Source: Pontederia crassipes | Taxonomy: Eukaryota > Streptophyta > Magnoliopsida > Commelinales > Pontederiaceae | NCBI GenBank assembly: GCA_030549335.1 | Contig: JAUKPH010000017.1 | Location: forward strand, 11,059,501-11,123,500 | Length of the DNA: 64,000 nucleotides | Direction of reading: 5' to 3' | Shown: positions 33,721-45,715 of the stretch, piece after piece | How the letters are laid out: every line of letters starts with the position of its first letter | Numbering within the stretch: position 1 is the stretch's first letter | Notes under the pieces: generated by a model | The model's database searches: none | Told to the model about the DNA's origin: nothing | What the model saw: only the letters and a program-made list of their open reading frames with translations | Position numbers and translations under genes: made by a program

Positions 33721-35916
33721 ATGACTAGAATCGTGTACACCGTGGATTTCATCATCGACAGTCTAGATCGTGGTAGCACCATGCTACCAAGTTGGTAGCA
33801 TGTGAATTAAACCCATATATTTATGTTTACTCCTAATCGGCAAATATAACCAATTCCCTCAGCAGTTGGATAGCTAGTTTGACTGATCGATGCTCAGGAA
33901 ATCTGGGAAATCATAGCAATATATAAATGAAGTTAAGGAACATTCCGCAAGGAACCACTACATAGTTAGCAACGTTATTAAAAATTTAAAACCCGACCGG
34001 ATCGACTGTCGTAAACCAGATTCCGTTCGAGTTAATATCAAAAATTGGAATTGCAATTGCAACTGGATCGGATTGGCTATCATCAACCCTCGAGAATCCC
34101 CCAATTGGAAATCTGGCTTTAATTTTTTCACTCTCACAGAAGTAATCTCTGTGTTTATGTGAAAAACGATGCCCAAAATGTAATTTGACGCCCTAAAGAA
34201 TCCAGTCGATGATTCAGGGTGTGAAGTCTTTGAGATGATTGGAATTGCCTCGGTGGCTTTATGCCAAGAGAATTAGATCGACGTTTTTTTATTTCTGAGG
34301 ATATGTCTTTACCTTTTCATCTTAGATCAAGGTTCCAGGAATATATGTTTGACCACTCTTGCGATATTGCAAATATTTAATGATTTGGAACACATTAGAG
34401 TGCTCTTATACTCATAATTAACATATAATGATTAATAGAAATTATTAATTGGATTGCCTTCTAATTTCAAGTGTATAATTATTAATTGTTTGTGTAGAAT
34501 TTGAAACTAATGTATTATGTTTAAAGGATTTTATTGTTAATAAATAGCATTATTTTAATAAAATTTGGTTAAATCCTATCAAATTCCTTTGAGATCGCAG
34601 CACCGATTTGGTGTTAAGTTTGATTATATACAATAACATTGGTAGTTAATAAGTCTTAACTCAGATCAATCACGAAAGATTCACGCCCTCACATTCGAAT
34701 CCTAACAGATTCAGGTAGATCTCTTGATTAAGGGGTTAATGAGTATGTAGGGCACCCCGCTCTACATATCTGTATAGAACGCTTATTTTTTATTATTTAA
34801 TTAATTTAATAATTTTAATTCATCATCAAATTGATTATATACTTCTTAGATGAAATAATATATATTTATTTGGGTAATTTAATAATAAAAATATATCATC
34901 GAAGATTAAATAAATTATAATGTTGAATTAGTCATATTTATTAATATGGTTTGATCATGATGATCGGATAATCCGATGATCTTGATCTTAGTTACCTTTA
35001 CTATTTAACATATATTTAAAATTAATATATAATTATTTTATTAGTTTAATAAGTAAAACTAATGTTTTACATCCCTTCTACATCAAATGCTCTACATATA
35101 TATTTTTCTCTTTAATTATATAAAGAAATCAGCTTTAATGATTTTTTTAAAAGAAAACTGAGTAAGACTTCAAGAGATATTAATGAACTGTAATTGTTTC
35201 TTTCTTGATCAATTCGATGAAGAGAGGAAAAAAAATATAGCGAGGAAACATTAAATTAATAGTTGCAGAAGTATCGTATTTTGAAAAGCGTCTGTTATAT
35301 AGAATAACGATAGCAATATAATAAAAATAATTAGATGAAACTAAAAGAGATAAAAGATTTCCGCGGAAAATTTTCACTTAATCTCTAACTTTAATTTTTC
35401 TCTTGGAAATCAACTAATATTTCATCACGCATATAAAAGTTTATGCTTAATTAATTACAATTAATGTAATTAATCGACAAGACCTGTAGCCCATCATCGT
35501 ACTCATGCAGTCTATGCAAACTTTTCTTAATTTTCACCTTCATGGGTAGTATTATTTAACCTTGAATCGTATGTGGTTGTACACGCATTTATGCCTTTCA
35601 ACTCAAACAAACCCTAATTATCGTCAGTGGAAGGTTTGATAGTCTCCATTTTTCACTCGTATGTGGTTGGCTAATTATGGATTCACAAAAAGATTCCCTT
35701 CAAATTTTAATACTTTATCAAACCTATATATTAATTAAGAGATTAAGTCGCACAACTACACACATAAAATGCAAGTTCAGAGGCATGCGGGGATCAATGA
35801 GAATGCAACTTTTTTTCATTAAAAAAATGGTATATTTAAAGGTTTATCTATTAATTGTCATATTTTAGACGTACAAGTAGCGAGTATTTACTTACAGTTA
35901 TATTTGCTTATATAAT

Positions 35917-35956
<40 letters not shown>

Positions 35957-36440
35957 ATGTATGTAATCTGTTTCGTCATATTTTTCGGTACATATCAAAT
36001 CGGTATGTGCCTGCAACTGTGATATACTGATTGAGATATGTTAAATGAGGTAAATAAATGAACGGGTAAGCTAAACTCATGTAAATACCGAATTTTTTTG
36101 AGGTAAAGTATAGGTTTTACTGTACTCCATTATTTATTATATTTATAATATTACATGTGCTTATACGATTTATAATCATAATTAAGGCTCCCCTATATAA
36201 CATTAGAAAAGGAAGTGCACAGTTCTCACTTAACGATTTAGAAGGATAATTAATTTAATTAATAATCATCAACGACGATTGATGAATGCTTTCTCTCCAT
36301 GCATACGAAGATGCAGAAGAAGAGAAAAGAACTCGAACATAAGAACGAAACATTAATTAAACACAGAAGATAGGGACATGCAAGCAACAACAGACTGCAT
36401 GCAGACGACAAGCTCAATGGTAGGCAATAATTGCCAGAGC
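33721..36440. other. Intergenic, AT-rich, no gene seen
   Basis: The stretch contains an (AT)n microsatellite (about 35925-35951). Near 33968-34025 there is a segment, GTTATTAAAAATTTAAAACCCGACCGG, resembling the left end of the TIR element at 36455, so it may be a relic of the same family. No coding region is supported. Confidence 0.4.
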
Positions 36441-36454
36441 GGGCGCTTAGAAGC

Positions 36455-37116
36455 AATGTTATTAAAATCGGACCGGATCGGTAAAATTCGTTTTGATATT
36501 GAATCGGGCAAAATCGGTTGAACCGGCCGATTGAATCGGGCTGGTTGAACCGGGGTTAATGCAAATTTTAAAAAAAATTGTAAAAAAATGATATAAATAG
36601 GAAAGTTAAATGAGAAAAAAAGGAAAAAAATATAAGGAAACCAAAGGAGGAGAGAATACCATGTCTATATAATTAAATAGAAATTGAAATAAAAATGTAA
36701 GTATTTAAAATTGAATAATATTAGAATAGAAACTTATCGAAGGGCATAAAATAAATGAAATAAAAAGGAAAGTATTAAATAAAAAAAAGAAATAAGAATA
36801 ATTTAAGATAAAATTTACTAATATAACATTTATCATCATTAAATAGTAGATATTAAATTATTAATAATTTATTTATATCATTATTATGAAACTTTTTAAT
36901 TAATAAAAATTATGTTATATTATTTTTTTAGTATTTTTAATAAGTCATTGATACAATATTCATGTATCATATAACTTATGCTATATCTTTATAATTATTA
37001 CGAATAATATTATTTTAATAAAATTCGATTCAATCTAATCGAACCCGATAGAACCGGTCCAACCATGACCTAGTGATGAATTCGATCCGATAGTCGGTCC
37101 AGTTCTGAAAACATTA
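36455..37116. mobile_element. Non-autonomous TIR DNA transposon at the 3' end of the LTP-like gene
   Basis: The ends form imperfect terminal inverted repeats: AATGTTATTAAAATCGGACCG on the left against AATGTTTTCAGAACTGGACCG read inward from the right. The flanks carry a 9-bp duplication CTTAGAAGC, at 36446-36454 and 37117-37125. The interior is AT-rich with no transposase. A duplication of 8-10 bp suits hAT or Mutator-like superfamilies; the superfamily is not settled. The right-hand duplication contains the stop codon of the neighbouring gene. Confidence 0.75.
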
Positions 37117-37117
37117 C

Positions 37118-37510
37118 TTAGAAGCACTGGAACTCCTTGGGCGCGGACTTGCCGCAGTAGTTGAGGACGAGGCTGAGGTCGACGGGGATGTTGAGGTTGA
37201 TGCCGAGCACGTTGCCCTTGATGGCGGTGCAGAGGCACACGGCGGCCTCCAGGTCCAGCAGGCCGTCGATGATGGTGCAGCAGTCGCAGGGCTGCTTGGG
37301 GAACTTGCCGACGCCCACGTTGATCAGGCCGTTGAACACGTTGGCGCACGCCGACAGCTTCAGGGCGTCGATGGGGCACTTGCCCTTGCGGGAAGGCGTC
37401 GGGGTGGGCTTCGGTGTGGGGCAGCCGTTGCCGCAGGCGCTGGTGAGGGTGAAGAAAGTGAGGTTGAAGGCGAGGAAGAGGACGGCTGCTGATGAAGCCT
37501 TGATCGCCAT
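37118..37510 (-). CDS. Hybrid proline-rich / pEARLI1-like protein (8-cysteine lipid-transfer type)
   Basis: This 130-residue secreted protein has a signal peptide at about residues 1-25 ([20 protein letters not shown]...TSA), then a short proline/threonine/lysine linker ([15 protein letters not shown]), then the eight-cysteine-motif domain: [51 protein letters not shown] and a C-terminal QCF. The domain folds into a small disulfide-held helical bundle and acts in the cell wall, often linked to stress or development. The CC site reads PCDCC, one cysteine more than usual. Codons are strongly G/C-ending, unlike the AT-rich surroundings, as in commelinid monocots. The ATG is the only one giving a signal peptide. 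A TATA box lies 117 bp upstream. The stop codon lies within a transposon target duplication. Confidence 0.9.
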   Translation of the reverse strand: MAIKASSAAVLFLAFNLTFFTLTSACGNGCPTPKPTPTPSRKGKCPIDALKLSACANVFNGLINVGVGKFPKQPCDCCTIIDGLLDLEAAVCLCTAIKGNVLGINLNIPVDLSLVLNYCGKSAPKEFQCF

Positions 37511-37626
37511 GGCTAGCTGCTGTCTTCTAGCTAGCGCTCACGGAGGACACAGCACAGCTCAGGTACTACTACTGGAGCAGTGAAGTGAACTTGTGGTGTG
37601 TGCATGGCTTGGAGCTCGAGGGAGTG

Positions 37627-37634
37627 TATTTATA
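37627..37634 (-). promoter_or_regulatory. TATA box of the LTP-like gene
   Basis: On the minus strand, CTATAAATACACTCC contains a canonical TATAAATA 117-124 bp upstream of the ATG. This implies a 5' leader of roughly 85-90 nt. The leader contains CTAGCTAG repeats just before the ATG. Confidence 0.75.
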
Positions 37635-37739
37635 GGCGCCATTAATGGTGGTTGCTGCTCGCATGATCGATCGAGCCAGTTGTACACGAGAGAGAAAGAA
37701 CAAGGAGAGATCATGTGATTGGTAGAACAAGGCGCGCGG

Positions 37740-39250
37740 CCAATGAGTTTGAGCTGGCTATCAAATTATATATATAATTAAGAGATGGATAGCACCCCCA
37801 TTTTGATCGACCAGAGTGATAATGTTGGATGAAATTAAGGGAAGAAAACTAAAGGTGACATGTCAGAGAAGATGCATACGCGTACAGGAAAGAAGGCAAC
37901 TTGGAGACGCATTGCATGCATGCATGTTACGCATATAAGATACTGATCTATGTATAATGTACATGCATGTGAAGATTGGTGGTTTATGTATTTTGTTTTC
38001 TTTCTCTATACTGGGTTTTTATAATGAGATCGTTCATCATTGATTTGCATCTTCTTTCCCCTTTAGAGTAATTGCTTTAGCAATTTAGAATTTTGAACTC
38101 AATAAGTAACCGAGGGTTTGATTCATGTAGTAGCATTTCTCAGCTCATTAAAGGTTTCAAATTAACCGTGGCATCTTCTTCTAATGGACATAAATGTCAT
38201 GCCTTGCAATATGGTTCATGTACGAGTTGATCATATAAGTTCTCATACAGAAATGCGATTACAAATTATTATAGAAAATTCTATATGTATGATACTCTCT
38301 ATTTGGAACAAAGAAGATATAGAGCCTTATATCTTAATTAGTAATAAAAAAAATAACGGGAACAAAAAAAAATTAGGCATATAATAATTTCGGGACAAGC
38401 ATCGGACGCCCGTATTTAATTATTAAATTTGATGTGCAGCATATTAATTATATTAGTCTAAAATAAATTTACAGCTGAAGAGTGTCTTCTTCTCTGCCAG
38501 CTAATTTAAATATGCATTCAGAGGCACGTCCAAATCAAGCTCACGGCGAATCCAGATGAGATCGAAGCATGTGAAGAATTAAACCAAGATGAGCTTGTTC
38601 GGGAAAGACGAAGAGCAGAGCGATTACTTTATGCATAATTCTCTTTCTTATACTATTTATTGTCCATGCAAGAAATCTTACAATTGTTGACACAACTTGA
38701 GAGACGTCGGTAATGTAACATGTAATATTCTTGGCTGTATATGTTTCTTCTTTTCTTTTTTCATTTTTACAGAAAGCTCACAGTACGTAGCTGTTTCAAC
38801 ATAAGATATAAAGTTGAGATAAATACTTGTAAAATAATATATAACCTACACAAGAGAATCGAATTCATGAATTCATTTGAATTGAGAGAGAGAAGAGAAG
38901 GGGAAATACTAACAGTTTAAGATGGTATATCCAGGAGCAGTTTTAGTTGTTATAAGCCTTAATCTAAAACTGGGATCAGATTGAAGCGAGAGTGTGTGTG
39001 GGGTGGTGATGGATGTATTGGAACATATTCAAGCTTCCGAAACTTAAATCGTGCTTGTTACAAAAAAAATGGAGAGATATCGCATCAACATAAAAGAACA
39101 CACAAAATTTACGAAGTTTATTTTCAATTGGGTTATGTCCTCAGACGTGTGGCTCTTTTTGTTATAAAATAACGATGATTACAAAATAACTTAATCGTCA
39201 TGGAATTTATATAAAAAACTCAAATAAATAGAAACTTTAAAATCGTCTAG
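37740..39250. other. Intergenic, no gene seen
   Basis: Upstream region of the LTP-like gene and beyond. TGCATGCATGCATGT repeats near 37913-37926 are RY-type elements often found in plant promoters. No further feature is supported. Confidence 0.4.
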
Positions 39251-39255
39251 ATTTT

Positions 39256-39350
39256 GGAGGCTCTGCTCTCGAGCCTCCGTAGGAGATCTCCTCTCAAACT
39301 TGTTGTACGGGCAGCGACACCTCTTTAAAGGACGGGCGACTTTGTCGCCC
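39256..39350. repeat. Three consecutive hairpins
   Basis: GGAGGCTC (39256-39263) pairs with GAGCCTCC (39271-39278). AGGAGATCTCCT (39281-39292) is a perfect 12-bp palindrome. GGGCGAC (39334-39340) pairs with GTCGCCC (39344-39350) around TTT. The GC-rich cluster stands out in AT-rich DNA. Confidence 0.65.
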
Positions 39351-40014
39351 CATTACTAAAGTGTCTGGCTACATTGAAATTATATAAAGTTACAACTAAG
39401 TTCAAATTCAAAATATACACTATTAATTGTGCTTTTGGACGAGTTTAAAATTATGTTAGATGGAGGCGCCTTAATCAAGAGATTTTAAATTCAAATTTTA
39501 GAAGTGAAAGTTTTAGTTGGCACGCCCATAATTTTCATTAACCACCACCACTTAAAATTAATTACTTCAACTACAGTAGCTGAGGGCAAATTTTCACTTA
39601 TAAAATTCTTGGTGCATGCTGAATGTTTTATCCAACATTTCTTCTCTTTTCCCTTTCTTTTTAGTTCTTAGTTAAGAAGAAAATTAAGCATACACAAGAA
39701 AAACTTTAGATCTTCCTAAAAGGAAACAGTCTCGATATATAGTTTCTTTCTCTGTCGTCAACTATAGTGCCAATTTGGCGCTGTTTGAGTGAAAAAAAAA
39801 AATATTCCGGAACAAAATTTTCGTGACCCCGTGAACGATCTTGTAGCTTGATCTACCAAGAATAAGAATGCTCGTGGTCTCCCCAAGAACATAAAAACTC
39901 AAGAATTTGATTGTTCTTCTCATCATAATGCATAGGACCCACTTAATATTAAAATGGCCGTTTGGATGAAATTTTGAGAACAAGATCCTTGTCCTCGTTT
40001 TATTCTGACACTAC

Positions 40015-40660
40015 AGAATGTCTCTCTCCTTTACTCTAGTCCCTTTATCTGTATGTCTTTTATACTTCATTTAATCCCTTCTTTAAATCTCCTGAAGTAG
40101 ACTCTTTTATAGCATAAATCCTCCTCTCCTTTTCTTATTTCTATTACTTTTAGCCCTCTCGTTCTTTTTATCTATTATCTTCACCTTTTCTCCTTTCTCC
40201 TAACTTATCTTTTTCTGTCCTTTACTTATAATGATGTGTGGAAAAAATTATTAGGAGCTAGAGTTAGAAGACAGAAATAACGAAGAAGAGAAGAAAAATG
40301 CATAGGATATATAAATTGAGAGAGGATGAGAGAAAGCATAAAAAAAGGGAAAATGAATTAGAGGGACAAGACACATTAAGTGAGAAAGTGAAGAGAAATA
40401 TGAGATAGAATGTGAGGAGAGAGAAAGAGAGAATTAAAGGAGAACGAGTAAAGAGAAAATGAGGAGAGATAAGAGAAAAATAAAGGAGATATAGGAGAGA
40501 AAATAATTAAGGAAAAAAATAAAATATAAGGCGAGATCAATAAGAGAAAGATATGAGACATAAAATAAGAAAGGAACTAGGAAAGAAGAGAAATAGATGA
40601 GATAAAGAATTAAGAAAGTAGAAGAGTGAAAATTGAAAATATGATAAAAAAAAAGAAATA
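40015..40660. repeat. Pyrimidine-rich then purine-rich block (foldback-like)
   Basis: The plus strand is strongly pyrimidine-rich from about 40015 to 40225 (CTCTCCTTT words) and switches to strongly purine-rich from about 40256 to 40660 (GAGAGA, AAGAGAAA words). The two halves are loosely complementary and could fold back. No coding sequence is seen. Confidence 0.5.
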
Positions 40661-41570
40661 ATAGAAGAAAATGACAAATTGGATTATCAAGATAGGTACC
40701 TTATATAATATCGGAGGGAGTCGTAAGATTGAAGATTGTAAACGATCTTATGTATTAAAAATATTGTCACACTTAAATCTTAAATTACATCTCACTAAGT
40801 AATTTTTGTTGAATCTTAAGTTAAACTACATCAAAACATATTAAAAATAAAAAAATATATTAAATATCATCTACATTTATTTTTATTATCATAAATATAT
40901 TTAAATGAGCATACTAATCATATGACATTATATAGGATCATGTAATAAATATTAAGATCATATTAAGTTTTTATACATAAAATTCTGAAAATAAAATCGA
41001 GATCAAAATTTAGGTCACAACTTTGATGACAAAATATGAGAGAAAAAATATAAAATGGGGAAAAGTGAATGAGTGGAGGGATAAAGAGAAGAAAGAATAA
41101 AGAAATGACATATTTAAAAAATGAACGAAAATGGTCAACTATAAATATTTTAGCTGAAAATATTAATAAATAAATAGATAGAGTTCCTTAATATTTATTA
41201 GGTTAAAATGCAAGAAAGGGTAAATAGTCATTTTATTCTAATTATCACTCCCCAAAATTTATCCAAATAAAAGTTTGGTTTAGTTTTACCCTATCATCCA
41301 CCACCATAGCATTTCCTTTTTTTGGGAAATGGATTGTAAAGGACGAGGCAATGTGCCGTCATTCAATTTTTCCAACATGATCAATCAAACTGTTGCAATT
41401 AAATCATATTGCTGGCCACTCCATTAACATAGATCTAGCGAGATGCCAACTGAAGCTGTGTATGTTGTACTAGAAAAAAATCACAATTAGTTCGAGTTGG
41501 GTTTGACGTTGATCATGATTTCCTTAATTTGAATTTCACGACTGAATAATTTTACATGAACACTGCAGTG

Positions 41571-41617
41571 ACAACTGAATCGGAATTCAACAACAACAAC
41601 AACTGAATCGGAATTCA
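41571..41617 (-). mobile_element. Micro-insertion of a (CAA)n tail with TSD
   Basis: The 19-bp word acaactgaatcggaattca occurs at 41571-41589 and 41599-41617 and flanks only acaacaaca. This is the structure expected of a reverse-transcribed SINE/RTE copy truncated down to its simple-repeat tail. Confidence 0.55.
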
Positions 41618-43319
41618 CGGAAAATAAAACCATTTACTGCAATTGTAGTTGTGAATCTTCTAAGACAAAACACTGAATCTGATGTCAGGACTTTATACTA
41701 AGCTATGAACTGCATTTTGGAATATGCAACTATGTACAGGTAGAAATATCCAGCTCCGGAACTCGTAGACTAAGGATCTCGGGCTTCTGATTAGCTATTT
41801 ACAATGCGAGACATGAGCTTTGAGATCTCCAAAATAGCATTCTGCACCTGATCATCATCTGGTTCTGATTGCCTAGACCAAGGAGGCGACTGCCATCCCA
41901 ATTTGTCAACGCCAGCTTTCCTTTTTAACTTTCTCGATGTCACAAGTGCCTTCTCTAGATCCGATTGCTTCAATGCTCTTGGTCCCTGCAAGAAAGCAGC
42001 TGAAGTCATACAAGGGGTACATATTCTTGAATCTTACAGGGAGCCTCCGAAAAAGGAAATAGCATTAGCAAGGTTTCAAGCATCAAGAAGCTTGCCTAGA
42101 TATCCGACAGTCCAAAAAAGTACTTGAAGAGGATGTATAAAATATCATGTGACATAGGGCAATCCAAAAAAATAACTTAAGAGGATATATTCGATATCAT
42201 GTGACATTGACTCGAAGTTCATATTTGTCACCACAATGTATAGATAAAAGAAAATGCGAAGCAACAGATAGCGAAGTTACTTATGCTTGAGGATTGCGTT
42301 AGGGTAAAAAAGATTGACGATACTTACAGAGGATGAACTTCCATTCTTTTCTTCATTCAATAGCTCCCTAACAGGATAATAGGCAGCCTGTTTACATAGT
42401 TCAAGAATATCTGAACCCGTGAAACCTTCACATATAGTGGCTATGTACTCATAACCGATATTCTCTTCTACTCTTTCTCCCTTCAGGATCACATTTAGGA
42501 TCTTAGATCTCTCACTACGATCAGGTATGCCAACTTCAAAAATTTGTGTAAAGCGTCTAAGTATCGCATCATCAAGTTCAGATGGTCGATTTGTTGCAGC
42601 AAGAACCATTACACGAGCATTCTCTGAAGTTAAAGCCAATCAAATACACTATTAAGTTTCCAGAACATCATTAGTGAAATCACAATGGAATGTGGTACAA
42701 CGAAATGCAGGAGGAAACAGAACTAAAATATTAGACATATCAAAAGAGACCATCACCTAACAAGAATGCAAACCAAGCCGTATACAAAACCACTCTACAA
42801 CTCTTGTTTCTATTATGAAGGTTAATGCTAGGTTATTGGAACTATATCATATTTTCATTCTATTTGCATACAACATATTTACCATGAGGTCACACATTTT
42901 TTTGGTGCATTTTGTCACCCAACAATGTGAAACATTATGGTTAAATGAACTATCTTCCTTTTTCAAAAATAAAAAAAGAAGAAGAAAATAATGCAATTCA
43001 ATCATCTCCTTTGATGGCATCTCACACGGGGACTTGGGAGTCAACTGATACACTTACATATTGGCCGTGTTGTATTTCTAGTAGCTTACATGAAGGATAT
43101 TATGGAGAAGTTACATGCTTGTTGCATTTGATGAATATTAGAACATAGATATGTCCCATAAGAAAAAAAGAGTATCATCCCCCTCCAATTTCTCAAAATG
43201 ATTTATTCACCATGTCGTCCACCTTTGCTAACTATGATGAAGTCTCATTTTATTCTTTCTTGATTTCTTTATTAGGAAGCCTCCATGCAAGAGATTAATG
43301 TGCTTTCTTGATGGGAATC

Positions 43320-43550
43320 AACCGATCACTGAGACGGAAGTTCAATGTTAGTCCCCGGAGGCATTTGATTATTTTGTTGTTTCAACCATTTCTACTTTGG
43401 AGAAATATCTAATGGAAGAAATAAGCTCTTGCATAATTGCATTCTCACCGAGACAGGTGTTCAATGTCAGTCTCAAGAGATATTTGATTATTTTGTTATT
43501 TCAACCTTTTCTATTTTGGAGAAAATATGTAATGCAAGAAGTTCTTGTAT
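43320..43550. repeat. Direct duplication in the ATPase intron
   Basis: Two tandem copies of about 115 bp are found. Each contains GTTCAATGTNAGTC, ATTTGATTATTTTGTT and TTTTGGAGAAA words. They lie in the intron between the second and third recognised exons and have diverged moderately. Confidence 0.6.
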
Positions 43551-44992
43551 CTTTGTGAGAGTGTTCTGTCTTCTAAACAACTATTTTGTTCCTCTAGAGT
43601 ATCCATTTCTTTGTTTTTCGACTATTATTATGCCCAGAAAATCCTCATAACATGCCAATATGATTTTATTATCTCACTCTTAAGTCATGTAAAAGATGCA
43701 GATAATGACTGAATGATTATCTGTTTAGTGGCTTAACTCTGAGAATAGCTGAAGCTAGTAAGCATCAAACCATAAAGATTATTTTTGAACATCTAGGGCT
43801 TAAACTTATCAAAACTCGGTGGATATGCATGGTCAATCTGTACACATATTCAGAATTGAGACATTTCATTGGAATATAGGCATCAGATAGTTGCCTTCTT
43901 AAGAAAACATTTAAAACAAATATGTCTGTCAATGAAGTGCATGAAGCATATTATATCAGACATAGGATGACGAGGAGAGGTATTTAAAACAAAGATAATA
44001 CTCACGGTCTGTGGTAAAACCATCCCACAAAGACATAAACTCAGTTTTCATGTTAGTCATGGCTTCATGGTCTGTATTGCGGCGCTGTCCCAAGAAACTA
44101 TCAACCTCATCAATGAAAATTATAGCAGGCTGAAGCTTATAAGCCAGGGTGAAGACGGCGGTCACTGCAGCAGTTTCATTTAAACTAGTTGTTAGCAAAC
44201 TTCCATAGCTGGAACAGGAAACAACTTCAGGCACCAGAGCTCAACAAATCATAAAAAATGCATTCATTATGCGACAAATTCATGCATCACTTTGAACATG
44301 AACTTTTTTTTTTGTTGAGAACATAACACCATCTATTATGAGCAACAGAAAGAAGTGCAAATGCTAAAAATAATACAAGTGCATGTTACTGATGCCAAGC
44401 CTACATTCGGACTACCAGAACTATTTTCTTCAAGAACTTACATTGCCAGCAATAGATACTGGGGAAAGAGAATAGAGCCAAGATAATATATCAATGATTA
44501 TTAGAAAATTAACAAGAATTTGTGCCGAAGAATGTTTCTTTTTAAATTGTGCCGAAGAATGTTTTTAGTACCACAAAGACCATAATAAATTATGAATATA
44601 AAAAATATCTGGACTACATCTGAAACTGCGGAAAATTGATGCACCTCAGCAGTCTTCATCGTAGTGCGTGACCAAGGTATGACATTACTATATATGGAAC
44701 ATATTTAGAGAAACAAAAAGTTGTAGCTTAAAGCAACATTTAAATAATATGCCGGCGCACTTACACATTTACAATGCAATGCAAGTGTAGCAAGAAGACC
44801 GTCCCTTGGTCAGGGGTGAATAATGATAAATGGTAGTTACTATGAAACAAATTCTCATGAGTTCAACACGAACATCTTAACCATCACATTGCTAATCATT
44901 ATTAGATTAAGATTCTCATGGCTTTAAAGGGAAATCAGAATGACTATTCAATGAACTCTATTACTTCTTTATCATTATTATAATAATTACAA

Positions 44993-45064
44993 GTTATGTG
45001 ACTAATACAACAACAACAAAGTCTTATCCCACTAGATGGGGTCGGCTAGGTTATGTGACTAATA
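44993..45064 (-). mobile_element. Ultra-short SINE/RTE 3'-end insertion with TSD
   Basis: A 42-bp body (45008-45049) contains the (CAA)n tail and CCCACTAGATGGGGTCGGCTA, the same 3' end as the element at 878-1046. It is flanked by perfect 15-bp duplications gttatgtgactaata at 44993-45007 and 45050-45064. It lies inside the first ATPase intron. Confidence 0.85.
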
Positions 45065-45715
45065 TATTATTTTATTAGATTAGAAGAATTAAAAGTTGAT
45101 TCATAGACTTAAGGACCAGCAACACCTTTTTCCACCAGGTTTCACTTCACAAGAGAATACTACAAAAAGGAGAACCACAAACTTTTTTCGTTAATATCAG
45201 AGGAAAGTTCCTCTCAAAAAAAAATCAGAGGAAAGTATGAAGCACGACATGAAGTATGTGATGATGGTGCACAACATAGCTCTTGTTACGCAAATATTTG
45301 CTTATAGTGAGTCAAGAGAATATGTACAACATAGACCATTAAAAAAATGAAAAACATGTATACAAGATAAAACACATGAACCAATAGATGAGAAAGATGT
45401 AAACTTACCAAGTTTCTGAGCATCTCCAAACCATTTACTCATCAGGTTAGAGATCCTTACATTGATGAAGACTGCTCCAGACTCTTTTGCTTAGGCCTTT
45501 GCTAGCATTGTCTTCCCTGTTCCTGGTGGCCCATATAACAACACACCCTTCTGGGGGCTGAGAAGCCTTCCATGAGAAAATAACTCAGGTCGGCGCAGCG
45601 GAAGAATGACCAACTCGATTAATGATTGTTTGACATGTTCAAGACCTCCAATAGATTCAAACTCCACATCAATATGATCACGATTTATGACATCACATGC
45701 TATCACATCGTGCAG

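Larger units (their letters stand above)
41791..45715 (-). pseudogene. MSP1/ATAD1-type AAA ATPase, truncated and broken
   Basis: Four exons are traceable on the minus strand: 45709-45409, 44164-44006, 42623-42328 and 41985-41791. The last three junctions have GT/AG sites and consistent phases. The product resembles MSP1/ATAD1, a mitochondrial outer-membrane/peroxisomal AAA translocase that extracts mislocalised tail-anchored proteins: [15 protein letters not shown], Walker A GPPGTGKT, Walker [11 protein letters not shown], then NARVMVLAATNRPSELDDAILRR and a C-terminal helix-rich part. Three defects are seen. The codon after LAKA is TAA (45491-45493), where the family has isoleucine. The first exon's acceptor reads CAC instead of CAG (45711-45713). 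No N-terminal exon with the membrane anchor was found before the LTR at about 46.5 kb. The rest of the frame is clean, so inactivation may be recent. Confidence 0.8.

Noticed and set aside
37035..37583. Open frames overlapping the LTP-like gene in other frames
   Set aside because: Shadows of a GC-rich gene; only the 37118-37510 frame has a signal peptide and the cysteine motif.
39256..39360. Helitron 3' end (hairpin followed by CTAA)
   Set aside because: CTAA follows the last hairpin after only 5 nt, the next base is A where T is expected, and no TC start was found.
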